DNA of 43,615 bases from JBCCQH01 sp039024435 (lineage in GTDB: Bacteria; Bacteroidota; Bacteroidia; J057; JADKCL01): the NCBI GenBank assembly GCA_039024435.1, contig JBCCQH010000064.1:1-43615 (forward strand). Reading direction: 5' to 3'. A program made the translations under genes and the position numbers. The notes beneath the pieces were generated by a model. It worked only from the letters and a program-made list of their open reading frames with translations, was not told the DNA's origin and did no database searches. Below are positions 32,367 to 40,309 of this stretch, one piece after another (the first letter of the stretch is position 1; each line of letters starts with the position of its first letter).

Positions 32367-32924
32367 ATGGAAGGAATGATCGGCGAAATCCGCATGTTTG
32401 GCGGTAACTTCGCTCCCAGAACCTGGGCATTGTGTAATGGGCAGCTTCTCCCCATCGCACAAAATACCGCCCTGTTTTCCATCATTGGTACCATTTACGG
32501 CGGGGATGGCCGCACTACGTTTGCCCTACCGGACATCCGGGGTCGGGCCGTGATCGGACCCGGCAATGGACCGGGGCTTCCCAACTACCGCGAAGGCAAG
32601 GGAGGCGGGGTAGAACGTTACACCATAGCGGTGACCGAATTGCCGGCCCACAATCACCTTGCTTCGATCAAAGCCAACAATGCAGCCGGAACGTCAAACA
32701 CTCCGGAGGACAACTACTTTGCGACCGTCTTCGGACGGGCCAACACTTCGCCTCCCTCCATTGCCCAGTTGGCTATGTACGCGAGTACCGCCAATGGCAC
32801 GCTGAGAAGTGATGCCGTGGCCCTCGCAAATACCGGTGGCGGACAAGCAGTTGAAAACATGATGCCTTTCACTACCGTGAATTATGTCATCTGCTTACAG
32901 GGGGTATTCCCGTCCCGCAGTTAA
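32367..32924 (+). CDS. Tail-collar (microcystin-dependent-type) protein 1
   Basis: A 185-residue protein of the phage tail-collar/MdpB-like family. It has the family core MIGEIRMFGGNFAPRTWALCNGQLLPIAQNTALFSIIGTIYGGDGRTTFALPDIRGR in segments, the LPAHNH metal-type His motif, and the end YVICLQGVFPSRS. There is no signal peptide. It is the first of three tandem paralogues of identical length. In many bacteria such trios are chromosomal genes without other phage genes; their role is not settled. Confidence 0.9.
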   Translation: MEGMIGEIRMFGGNFAPRTWALCNGQLLPIAQNTALFSIIGTIYGGDGRTTFALPDIRGRAVIGPGNGPGLPNYREGKGGGVERYTIAVTELPAHNHLASIKANNAAGTSNTPEDNYFATVFGRANTSPPSIAQLAMYASTANGTLRSDAVALANTGGGQAVENMMPFTTVNYVICLQGVFPSRS

Positions 32925-32961
32925 TCATCCATTCATCACTTAACAAAATCCGAAATTAGAT

Positions 32962-33519
32962 ATGGAACCGACATTAGCTGAAATCAGAATATTTGCGGGC
33001 AATTTTGCTCCCCGGTCCTGGGCGTTTTGCCAGGGCCAACTGCTCCCGATCAACCAGAACCAGGCTTTGTATTCGCTGCTGGGGACGACTTACGGTGGAG
33101 ATGGGCGCACGAACTTCGCGTTGCCGGATCTGCGCGGCCGCACGGCGATCCACGCCGGGAATGGCTCCGGGCTGTCTGATCGTCGCCTGGGAAGCCAGGG
33201 GGGAACCGAAACGAATACCCTGAGTGTAAACCAAATTCCGGAACACACCCACAGCGCCACGGCACGAGTCAATACGACAATCGCCGATCTTACCTCTCCG
33301 GAAAATGCCTATCTCGCCCCGATTGCCGGCCGCGTAAATAGCTCCCCCCCTGCAGTTGCGCAGATGGCCACTTACGCTACGACCCGGGATGGTAAGATGA
33401 ATGACGCGGCCGTGGTCATCGGCAATACCGGCGGCAACCAGTCCATGAACAACATGCAGCCGTGGCTGGCCCTCAATTACATCATCGCGTTGCAAGGACT
33501 CTTCCCGTCGCGCAATTGA
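32962..33519 (+). CDS. Tail-collar (microcystin-dependent-type) protein 2
   Basis: A 185-residue paralogue of its two neighbours. It carries EIRIFAGNFAPRSWAFCQGQ, TYGGDGRTNFALPDLRGR, IPEHTHSATA and the end LQGLFPSRN. The Asn-rich middle (LTSPENAYLAPIAGRVNSSPP) is the most divergent part. It is 37 bases after gene 1 and likely in the same operon. Collar domains form trimers or fibres in phage; here a surface or secreted fibre is possible. Confidence 0.9.
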   Translation: MEPTLAEIRIFAGNFAPRSWAFCQGQLLPINQNQALYSLLGTTYGGDGRTNFALPDLRGRTAIHAGNGSGLSDRRLGSQGGTETNTLSVNQIPEHTHSATARVNTTIADLTSPENAYLAPIAGRVNSSPPAVAQMATYATTRDGKMNDAAVVIGNTGGNQSMNNMQPWLALNYIIALQGLFPSRN

Positions 33520-33559
33520 TTTACTCTTTCCCATTAAAAACCTATCAAAAACATAAGAT

Positions 33560-34117
33560 ATGGAAGGATTTATCGGTGAAGTCCGGATGTTTGCCGGCAA
33601 TTTCGCCCCCAGAAGCTGGGCATTTTGTGAAGGCCAGTTGCTTGCGATTGCGCAAAACTCGGCCCTTTTCTCCATCCTTGGCACAACGTATGGCGGGGAC
33701 GGCCGCACTACCTTCGCGCTGCCGGATTTGCGGGGCCGTGCCCCGATCGGGCAAGGCAATGGTCCCGGCCTATCGGATCGGCGCCTCGGGGCCAAAGGCG
33801 GACAAGCCACGGTCACACTGACTGTGTCACAAATCCCCGCGCACAGTCACAGCGCCACTCTCCAAGCCAATAAAACGGTCCCGGTTACGGACAATCCCAA
33901 TAATGCTTACCCGGGGCCGATCGTGGGGCGGGCAAATACGGCTCCCCCCGCAACGATTCAGGCGGCCGCCTATGCGAACTCAACCAATGTCACCATGAAA
34001 TCGGATGCCGTCGTGGTCGACAATACCGGTGGTAACCAGTCGATCAATATCATGCAGCCTTACATTCCGATTTACTACATCATCGCGCTGTTTGGGGTTT
34101 ATCCTTCCCGGAGCTAG
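33560..34117 (+). CDS. Tail-collar (microcystin-dependent-type) protein 3
   Basis: The third 185-residue paralogue. By eye it is closer to gene 1 than to gene 2 at the start (MEGFIGEVRMF, IAQNSALFSILGT) and closer to gene 2 in the middle (SDRRLG). IPAHSHSATL and FGVYPSRS complete the pattern. It is 40 bases after gene 2 and is followed by a strong terminator, so the trio is one transcription unit. Confidence 0.9.
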   Translation: MEGFIGEVRMFAGNFAPRSWAFCEGQLLAIAQNSALFSILGTTYGGDGRTTFALPDLRGRAPIGQGNGPGLSDRRLGAKGGQATVTLTVSQIPAHSHSATLQANKTVPVTDNPNNAYPGPIVGRANTAPPATIQAAAYANSTNVTMKSDAVVVDNTGGNQSINIMQPYIPIYYIIALFGVYPSRS

Positions 34118-34152
34118 GTGATGCGGTCGCAATCGACCTGAATGGACCCGAC

Positions 34153-34188
34153 AAAGCCGTTTCGATCCTGAGATCGGAACGGCTTTTT
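34153..34188 (+). terminator. Terminator of the collar-protein operon
   Basis: A 15-bp stem (AAAGCCGTTTCGATC, loop CTGA, GATCGGAACGGCTTT) with one G-U pair and a T-run on the plus strand. It lies between the convergent collar operon and mutS2. Confidence 0.85.
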
Positions 34189-34212
34189 CTTTGCCTTGCC
34201 ATGGTGTCCCAT

Positions 34213-36615
34213 TTAATTCAAACTCACCACCGTCCAACCGGCTCCCCCCAAATCTACCGCTGCATCGCGGCTGGAATTGACTTCGGGAATCGAAGAGAGG
34301 TAGGAGCGAATGGCGTGGCGCAGGGCGCCGGTCCCTTTTCCGTGGAGGATGCGCACCTCCTTTAAGCCGGCGAGGATGGCATCGTCCACGAAACGCTGCA
34401 CAACCGGCAGGGCTTGCTCGACCCGGAAGCCTTTTACCCGGAGTTCCGTGGTGACATTCGCTTTTTTATTGATCATCACGCTGCCGCGACTGGCGGCGGC
34501 GCGGCGGTCTTTGCGGCCCGGACGCTTGATGCGCACCAAATTTTTCGTTTTGACGGTGACACGCATCTCGCCGAGGGTGACTACGGCGCGCTTGCCCTGC
34601 AACTGAATGACCTCCCCCACCGAGTTAGCATCCTTGAGTTGGACCCAGTCGCCTTCCCGGACTTCCGCATTGGGCAGGAGTTCAGGGGCCGCTTCGCCGT
34701 CTTGGGGCGCGGGCGGTGCCGGTTCGGGAGCGGCGGGAGGCTCCGGGAGCATGTTCTCCAACTCTCGGCGCAGGTTGCGGGTCTTTTCCCGCTCGGCCTG
34801 GGACTCGCGGATTTCGCGGATGGTATTTTCGATTTTTGCGTTGGCGGCATCGATCAGACCTTGGGCGCGGGTGTGGGCATCACGGAGAATGCGGGCTTCC
34901 TGCTCCTTCATTTGTCGAGACAGCGCCTGGTTGCGCTGCAAAAGCTTGCGCAACTCCTCGTTTTTGCGCTGGTTTTCGCCGAGCACCTTTTCCAATTCTT
35001 CCCGCTGCGTCTCCAACTTCAGCAACAATTCCTCGGTGTAGGCTTCCCCCCCGTCGATTTTACCGGTGGCATCTTCGAGGATTTGTTCTTCTACCCCGAC
35101 TTTGCGGGCGATCTCAAATGCGTAGGAGCGCCCCGGCACCCCGACGTCAATCTGGTAACTCGGCGAAAGCGTAGAAGGATTGAACTGCATGGCCGCATTG
35201 ACGATGCCTTGGGTGCGGTCGGCGTAATTTTTGAGGTTGCCGTAGTGGGTCGTCACGATGCCGTAGGCCCCCGAAGCAACGAAACGTTCCAGGAAGGCTT
35301 CCGCAATCGCCCCGCCCAGCCGCGGATCGGTCCCACTGCCAAATTCGTCCATCAAAAACAGCGCCTGCGGATCCAGCGCCGTCTGCATCGCCTTCATATT
35401 TTCCAGGTGCGAAGTATAGGTACTCAAATCCGACTGGATGGACTGCTCATCCCCGATGTCGATGTAGATCGCGTGGAACCAGCGAAATTCAGAGGATTCG
35501 TCGGTAGGAACAAGCAGACCGGATTGCAGCATGACCTGCAACAGACCGACAGTTTTCAGAGTGACCGATTTGCCCCCGGCGTTGGGGCCGGAGACAAGGA
35601 TAATGCGCTGATCCTGGTCGAGGTTAACGCTCAGTGGCACAACGTTGTCCTTGTTCATGCCCGGCTTGAGCAGCAGCAATGGGTGGCGGGCTTTGACCAG
35701 GGAAAAGGTTTTTGCGGTGTGATCGAAACGTGGGCGGACGGCATCTAGGTCCACTGCGAGGCGCGCTTTGGCGCGGACGGTATCCAGCCGGGTGACCACC
35801 TGCTCGTATTTCCTCAGGGCATCGATTTCGCCGCGCAAGCGATCCGTCGCTTCGGCCAGCAGGCGGATGATTTCATTTTGTTCCTCCGCGAGGATCTGCC
35901 GGATGCGGTTGTTCAGTTCCAGTGCGGCGGACGGCTCGACAAAGATGGTTTGGCCGGACTGGGACACGTCGTGGATGAAGCCTTTGATCCGCCCCTTGAA
36001 GTCGGCCTTTAGGGGAATGACCATGCGCTCGTTGCGGATGGTAATTTCGGAAGCGTCACTCCATCCCCGCTGGACCGCATCCCGCAGCGTGGCCTGTAGC
36101 GAACGGCGCAGATCGGAACTGGCCCGCACACTGTCCCGGCGCAAACTGCGCAGTTTCGGCGAAGCATCGTCGCGGATATTGCCCCGATCATCGACCAACT
36201 GCTCGATCTGCTCCAGCAATTGCCGGTTCCAATCGATGCGCTCAATCACCTTCCAAAGGTTCGGGTACTTTTCCCGGCGCGTTTTGAAATAGCTCACCAA
36301 ATGCCGGATCATCCGCAACCACTTTACAATCCGGAAGAGATCCGCGGTGGTCAACCAGTTGCCCGGCACTGCGGCGTGGTCGAGCAAAGTGTCCACCGAT
36401 CCGGTGTAGGCCAGCTCAAATGAATCGTCGTAGAGCAACAAATCGCGGCATTCGGCGACCCGGTCGAGTTCGCGCGCCGCTTCGCGCGGTTTGCGGAGCG
36501 GTTGCAACGTAGCGCAGCGGCCTTTGCCGGAAACGGTCGATGCGCGTCCCACCAGGAGTTCGCGGATCTCCTGAAAACCCAATTTGCTTTCGGTTTGTTC
36601 GCTGAGTAATCCCAT
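34213..36615 (-). CDS. mutS2: MutS2-type ATPase with Smr domain
   Basis: An 800-residue MutS2 homologue. The core and lever region spans about 1-300 (FIHDVSQSGQTIFVEPSAALELNN). The ATPase has Walker A GPNAGGKS (about 343-350), Walker B (ALFLMDEFGSGTD) and VTTHYGNLK. A long coiled coil lies at about 515-620, then a Pro/Ala-rich linker, then a KOW/SH3-like segment (EVREGDWVQLKDANSVGEVIQ). The Smr domain is at about 720-800 (RILHGKGTGALR). MutS2 proteins limit recombination or rescue collided ribosomes. The usual LDLRG of the Smr domain reads LRVKG here. Confidence 0.94.
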   Translation of the reverse strand: MGLLSEQTESKLGFQEIRELLVGRASTVSGKGRCATLQPLRKPREAARELDRVAECRDLLLYDDSFELAYTGSVDTLLDHAAVPGNWLTTADLFRIVKWLRMIRHLVSYFKTRREKYPNLWKVIERIDWNRQLLEQIEQLVDDRGNIRDDASPKLRSLRRDSVRASSDLRRSLQATLRDAVQRGWSDASEITIRNERMVIPLKADFKGRIKGFIHDVSQSGQTIFVEPSAALELNNRIRQILAEEQNEIIRLLAEATDRLRGEIDALRKYEQVVTRLDTVRAKARLAVDLDAVRPRFDHTAKTFSLVKARHPLLLLKPGMNKDNVVPLSVNLDQDQRIILVSGPNAGGKSVTLKTVGLLQVMLQSGLLVPTDESSEFRWFHAIYIDIGDEQSIQSDLSTYTSHLENMKAMQTALDPQALFLMDEFGSGTDPRLGGAIAEAFLERFVASGAYGIVTTHYGNLKNYADRTQGIVNAAMQFNPSTLSPSYQIDVGVPGRSYAFEIARKVGVEEQILEDATGKIDGGEAYTEELLLKLETQREELEKVLGENQRKNEELRKLLQRNQALSRQMKEQEARILRDAHTRAQGLIDAANAKIENTIREIRESQAEREKTRNLRRELENMLPEPPAAPEPAPPAPQDGEAAPELLPNAEVREGDWVQLKDANSVGEVIQLQGKRAVVTLGEMRVTVKTKNLVRIKRPGRKDRRAAASRGSVMINKKANVTTELRVKGFRVEQALPVVQRFVDDAILAGLKEVRILHGKGTGALRHAIRSYLSSIPEVNSSRDAAVDLGGAGWTVVSLN

Positions 36616-36617
36616 GA

Positions 36618-37007
36618 TCAGTTGGCCTCAGGGACTCCTCCCGGCCGGCGTTTTTGCTTGTTTTGTAGCGGTACAATGTCGATGCTGAGTTGCGTAATCA
36701 CCTGCTGATAGATGGTATCCATCAATTCTGGATGCTGCTCGTACCACTGATAGCTGCTGAAAAATTGCTCCTTGCCCATCCCGTGCTTTTCGAGAACCAG
36801 CTTGTTCATCTCTTCGTAGCGCAACGGGCGGGACGCTGGATTGCGCACGGTATTGTCGACACCAGCGTAGGCAATTTGCATGTCTTTGAGGATCGGCACC
36901 ATTTGTTCCTCGGTCAGGAGATCGGCCGGTCGCTTGTCACTTTCACAGCCCGTCGCCAGCCCCGTCACCAAGGCCAACAAAAAGAAGCTATATAAGAGGC
37001 TGCGCAT
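36618..37007 (-). CDS. DUF4296 lipoprotein
   Basis: A 129-residue lipoprotein with lipobox TGLATGC. The mature part (LLTEEQMVPILKDMQIAYAGVDN, LRYEEMNKLVLEKHGMGKEQFFSSYQWYEQHPELMDTIYQQVITQLS) is the helical DUF4296 family, which is confined to Bacteroidota as far as I know. It is upstream of mutS2 by two bases and likely co-transcribed with it. Function unknown. Confidence 0.9.
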   Translation of the reverse strand: MRSLLYSFFLLALVTGLATGCESDKRPADLLTEEQMVPILKDMQIAYAGVDNTVRNPASRPLRYEEMNKLVLEKHGMGKEQFFSSYQWYEQHPELMDTIYQQVITQLSIDIVPLQNKQKRRPGGVPEAN

Positions 37008-37041
37008 AGAGAATTCAATCTCGCTGTTGTATTCGAAGGGG

Positions 37042-37073
37042 CAAAAGTACGAAACTATGTTGGGGGGCAGAAA
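37042..37073 (-). promoter_or_regulatory. Promoter of the DUF4296-mutS2 operon
   Basis: On the minus strand TTTC, 20 bases, then TACTTTTG, a full -7 match. The predicted start near 37035 gives a leader of about 28 bases. Confidence 0.65.
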
Positions 37074-37272
37074 GTTTTGCCCGCGATCCGCGCAGATTTA
37101 CCGCTGAACCACCGGAAAATCTTACACAGTCCGGCCACCAGGTGCCGTGGGACCCGCGCAAGTTTTGCCCAGCATTTAACATCGCGCAAACGATCCGCCG
37201 GACCAAAGTCACCGGAAGGGGGCAACCCCAGCTCACCGATTGCGTTCAATACAATAAGGTGTTTAACTATTC

Positions 37273-37313
37273 CCGGAAAGGCGCTTTCCGGTTTCGGATC
37301 CGCGCCTTTCCGG
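37273..37313. other. Intergenic 12-bp stem-loop
   Basis: CCGGAAAGGCGC and GCGCCTTTCCGG pair perfectly around a 17-base loop that itself contains TTTCCGG. No T-run follows on either strand. It may be part of a non-coding RNA or a repeat. Confidence 0.55.
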
Positions 37314-37538
37314 ACTTTATGTCGATGCAGAAATTCACCCCACAATATTTGCCTCTCGCCCCCAGCGCGCTCCATCTCCCGGCCAGCCTTCTACCGGCTC
37401 GTACGGGAGTAAGCGGAGTCAATTCCTTGGGCATCGGAACTGCCTTTTCGTGACCGCCGGTGCCTGAACTTCACGTATTATTAATCTAGCCGCAATAATT
37501 TTTCATTTTTCTCATCGGAAAGCTACTCCCATTAAAAC

Positions 37539-37568
37539 TTTTTCAGCTACGAATCTAACATAAGTTTG
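37539..37568 (+). promoter_or_regulatory. Promoter of the acidic-protein gene
   Basis: TAAGTTTG at 37561-37568 is an exact -7 match with TTTTT about 17 bases upstream. The predicted start near 37575 lies about 44 bases before the ATG at 37619. Confidence 0.55.
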
Positions 37569-37618
37569 CACGGGTCACGTGCGTATACTATTTTAATTGC
37601 CTCAAACAATTGGATTTT

Positions 37619-38287
37619 ATGAGATGTAATTTGTTGCTCCTGGTCGCTGTCGCCATTGGTTTCGGAATATTTACACAAGTCAATGCTCAAACGGACAAAA
37701 ACCAAGGTCCGTTGCGGGGGGAAATGGCTGCGCCACCCACCGACGACCTTGAACTCGAAGCTACGCTGGAAACAGTGAAGCTCGATATCATCATTTCTGA
37801 GATTGAAGACGCGGGATTTGCCCTCGATGTCGAAGAAGGATTCGACGAAGAGTGGGAAGAAGACATCTGGGTGTCCGCCGATGCGGATGAGGTGGAGCCC
37901 CTGCTCATCGTCGCGGATGAATCGGATCTGATGGACGTGGAGGAAATGGTTCTTCAGGACGAACTCACCGAGGACTGGGAAGAAGTTGATTGGGAAAATC
38001 CTGAAGCAGTACTGGAAGAATCGGCTTCGGCCGAAGATGAAACGCTGTTGGAAGGCGGCCTTTGGCAAGAAAGCGAGGCGACGGAAGAAGAGGGAATTGC
38101 CCTACTGGACGGTTTCGATGATGGTTCAGAAGAATGGGAAGAGGAAACTGCCTGGTGGGCCGTGGATGATGTCCAGTACGATGAATCTTGGGAAGATCTC
38201 CGGGACGAGTGGGAATTGGAGGCCCTGGAAGATGTCTACGAAGCAGACGACCTCGAGTACCTCGAAATGATGTACGGCACAGAATAG
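37619..38287 (+). CDS. Extremely acidic, Trp-rich exported protein
   Basis: A 222-residue protein with a signal peptide (IFTQVNAQ). The mature part is dominated by Glu, Asp and Trp with almost no Lys or Arg after residue 60, in clusters such as EGFDEEWEEDIW, TEDWEEVDWENPEA and DGSEEWEEETAWWAVDD. The motif (D/E)-(D/E)-W recurs about every 15-40 residues. No domain was recognised and no sorting domain is present. It could bind calcium or other cations, or be a disordered periplasmic partner. The TTG at 37610 is an unlikely alternative start. Confidence 0.8.
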   Translation: MRCNLLLLVAVAIGFGIFTQVNAQTDKNQGPLRGEMAAPPTDDLELEATLETVKLDIIISEIEDAGFALDVEEGFDEEWEEDIWVSADADEVEPLLIVADESDLMDVEEMVLQDELTEDWEEVDWENPEAVLEESASAEDETLLEGGLWQESEATEEEGIALLDGFDDGSEEWEEETAWWAVDDVQYDESWEDLRDEWELEALEDVYEADDLEYLEMMYGTE

Positions 38288-38308
38288 AGTTCCCGTCCAT
38301 CGATACCA

Positions 38309-38348
38309 AAATAAAAAGGAGTCGGCTGTGGTCGGCTCCTTTTTATTT
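38309..38348 (+). terminator. Bidirectional terminator
   Basis: AAATAAAAAGGAG pairs with CTCCTTTTTATTT over 13 bp with an inner TCGG/TCGG extension containing G-U pairs. T-runs occur on both strands. It overlaps the last codons of the leftward gene starting at 38343. Confidence 0.85.
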
Positions 38349-39113
38349 GTCCTTGCGAATGGCGTTGCGCTTCTCTTCATCGTGCTTCGCGGAAATGCGG
38401 CCGCGCACTTCCCACTCCCCAACCCGTTTTGCCGCCCAGCGGTGCCCGAATTCCAGTTGGCCGCCGGCGGCTTCGATCCCGGCATTCGAAAAATCAAAGA
38501 CCCGGAAACCGATCAGTACGTCTTTTTTTACCAGACTGAGAATGTTCTGGGCCAATGACTGCGCACTGCTCACCGCATCACCCACCAAGTCGCCGATCCG
38601 CGCGGTAAAGTCGCGGACTTGCGCGTCAAAATACGCCTTGATTGAACCATCGATGTCGCGCAGGTCTACCCGTCGCGGATCAAACCCCACAATCGAAGCA
38701 TCAATGGCACTGCGAATGTATTCCCCGAGGGCGGCCCTTCCCGCTTCCGCACCTTTTCCGGAAACGTAATTTTGCTCCATCAGGACACACACTACTCCAA
38801 TCACCCCCGAAATGTGGGACTCAAAAAATGGTACCTCGATCGGCGCCAACGCCGTCTTCCACTCCCCCACTTCTTTCGGAATACCGATCCGGGTGCCCGC
38901 TTCCATCCCGTCTGCGCTGAGATTGCCGTGACTGCCTTCCGAGGTGTGGTAAGTCGGCTGCCCCTCCAGGCGGAAGCGTTCATTCATCCGCACGGAATGC
39001 CCGTCGATCTTGAAGAAAACATTCCACATATAAGGCTCACCTTCGATCCAGGAATCCGGCTTTTGGTGGCAGTAAAGCTGATTCAAACCGATATTGACGT
39101 ACAGCTTTTTCAC
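38343..39113 (-). CDS. Unrecognised cytoplasmic protein, partner gene of the repeat protein
   Basis: A 256-residue protein without signal peptide or membrane helix. The N-terminal half reads as beta-strands (KKLYVNIGLNQLYCHQ, YMWNVFFKIDGHSV, NLSADGMEAGTRIGI). The middle is helical (IRSAIDASIVGFDPRRVDLRDIDGSIKAYFDAQVRDFTARIGDLVGDAVSSAQSLAQ, in short blocks). The C-terminus is basic. No family was recognised. It lies six bases after the gene for the exported 35-residue repeat protein, so the two form an operon. A role linked to that protein is inference. Confidence 0.75.
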   Translation of the reverse strand: MKKLYVNIGLNQLYCHQKPDSWIEGEPYMWNVFFKIDGHSVRMNERFRLEGQPTYHTSEGSHGNLSADGMEAGTRIGIPKEVGEWKTALAPIEVPFFESHISGVIGVVCVLMEQNYVSGKGAEAGRAALGEYIRSAIDASIVGFDPRRVDLRDIDGSIKAYFDAQVRDFTARIGDLVGDAVSSAQSLAQNILSLVKKDVLIGFRVFDFSNAGIEAAGGQLEFGHRWAAKRVGEWEVRGRISAKHDEEKRNAIRKDK

Positions 39114-39119
39114 AGCGGA

Positions 39120-40214
39120 TCAGTAGACTTTTCCTTTGAAATAAAATTGGGGGCGGTTCATCTGTACCCAACTCGTCACCACATCGAGGTTCACTTCGTA
39201 ATCGGTTGCGATGCGTTCCGCCGGAGCCAACAGTTCCCCGTTGTACAAAGACTTGAGCTTGTTCATGAAGTCGGGATAGACAAGTACATGATTGTCAATT
39301 TTATAAGACTCGGGGACGTAGGACTCTAAATCGAAAACTTGCCCGTCGTAAAAAGCCCGAAATTGCTGGCTCGGGAGACTGTAGGCGACGATGCCGTCGT
39401 TGAGTTCAAAGTTATCCGGGGGCTGGCTCTCGATTTCTTGAATTAAGCCATCATAAAACACCATGAACTGCCCGTTTTGATTGACGTAGGCCACGATGTC
39501 GTCCCCTACTTGGTAACGCTGCGGGGGAAATGGATCCGCCTGCAGGAGATTGCCCTTGTGAAAAATTTTGAATCGGTTGTAATTGTCAATGAAAGCGACC
39601 GTGTTGCGCCCTACTTTGTACTCCATGGGCACCAGCCGGGTGAGTTGCTGGGATTCGCCGCGGTAATACACGTGCAACTCCTCAAAATTGTTTTGGTAGG
39701 CCAAAATGTTTTTGCCCAGCTTCAAATCGGTCACGTCAAATACTTCCAGCCGCCGCAGGCGTTTTTTATAATAGACACTTAGGTTGCTGTTCACGTCGAT
39801 GAACGCCACCATGGAATCTCCGTAGACGTAGTCCCCCACAAAGCTGGCGACCAGCCGGTTGCGCCCCGCTTCGTAGACAAACATCTGCCCGCCCAGCAGG
39901 TAGACCATCAGGTTGTCGGTGATGTCGTAGCGAGTGGGCGCATTTTCCCGCACCACCCGGCTGAATCCGTCCCGGTACATTTTGAACTGCCCGATGTTGT
40001 TGACGTAGACGACAAAGTTGCGGGCAACCTTGAACTCCCGAATGGGCAGGGTCTCCAAGCGTTTGAATTTTCCTTCCTCAAATACGTGGAAGAAGTTTTG
40101 CGGGTCAATGTAGGCCGCATAGCCTCCCCCGTCGTCCTGGGCTTGGGTAAAATTGCTTCCGGACAGCAAAAGGACCAGCAGAAGTAGAATACGAATGGGG
40201 TGAGACAGTCTCAT
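39120..40214 (-). CDS. Exported protein of about ten tandem 35-residue repeats
   Basis: A 364-residue protein with a signal peptide (SNFTQAQ). From about residue 30 to the end it is built of about ten repeats, nearly all exactly 35 residues long, with the pattern K-V-G-x-N-x-V-A-Y-(I/V)-(D/N)-x-x-x-x-F-x-V-(F/Y)-Y-x-G, then a variable part with Leu/Glu and a closing Pro-x-x-Y. Examples: KVGRNTVAFIDNYNRFKIF, QVGDDIVAYVNQNGQFMVF, ELNDGIVAYSLPSQQFRAF. The alternating pattern predicts beta-strands, so a propeller or beta-solenoid is likely. No named family was recognised. It is probably periplasmic or surface-exposed; it has no T9SS domain. Confidence 0.85.
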   Translation of the reverse strand: MRLSHPIRILLLLVLLLSGSNFTQAQDDGGGYAAYIDPQNFFHVFEEGKFKRLETLPIREFKVARNFVVYVNNIGQFKMYRDGFSRVVRENAPTRYDITDNLMVYLLGGQMFVYEAGRNRLVASFVGDYVYGDSMVAFIDVNSNLSVYYKKRLRRLEVFDVTDLKLGKNILAYQNNFEELHVYYRGESQQLTRLVPMEYKVGRNTVAFIDNYNRFKIFHKGNLLQADPFPPQRYQVGDDIVAYVNQNGQFMVFYDGLIQEIESQPPDNFELNDGIVAYSLPSQQFRAFYDGQVFDLESYVPESYKIDNHVLVYPDFMNKLKSLYNGELLAPAERIATDYEVNLDVVTSWVQMNRPQFYFKGKVY

Positions 40215-40251
40215 GGGATTAAATTACCGATGAATCGTTCCAATAACAACA

Positions 40252-40285
40252 CAAAAATAAGGCCAAGTTTCGGCGCGGGCACCAA
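40252..40285 (-). promoter_or_regulatory. Promoter of the repeat-protein operon
   Basis: On the minus strand TATTTTTG (40252-40259) fully matches the -7 consensus; a TTG lies 23 bases upstream, a little far. The predicted start near 40245 is about 30 bases before the ATG at 40214. Confidence 0.5.
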
Positions 40286-40309
40286 TCGCCCGGCATTTTT
40301 ACCCACAAC

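Larger units (their letters stand above)
37008..37618. other. 611-base spacer with divergent promoters and a 12-bp hairpin
   Basis: It contains a leftward promoter (37042-37073), a rightward promoter (37539-37568) and a strong hairpin (37273-37313). Between them are short frames of 100-110 codons without ATG starts or recognisable domains. I see no known riboswitch or structural RNA signature. Confidence 0.6.

Noticed and set aside
32367..34117. Prophage remnant
   Set aside because: Only collar-domain genes are present. No other phage gene, integrase or attachment repeat is seen, and such trios occur as ordinary chromosomal genes.
37142..37453. 103-codon rightward frame in the 611-base spacer
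   Set aside because: It has no ATG at its start, spans a strong hairpin, and shows no recognisable domain.
37080..37560. Riboswitch or structural RNA (cobalamin, TPP, tmRNA, SRP or RNase P RNA)
   Set aside because: None of the conserved boxes of these RNAs could be found on either strand.
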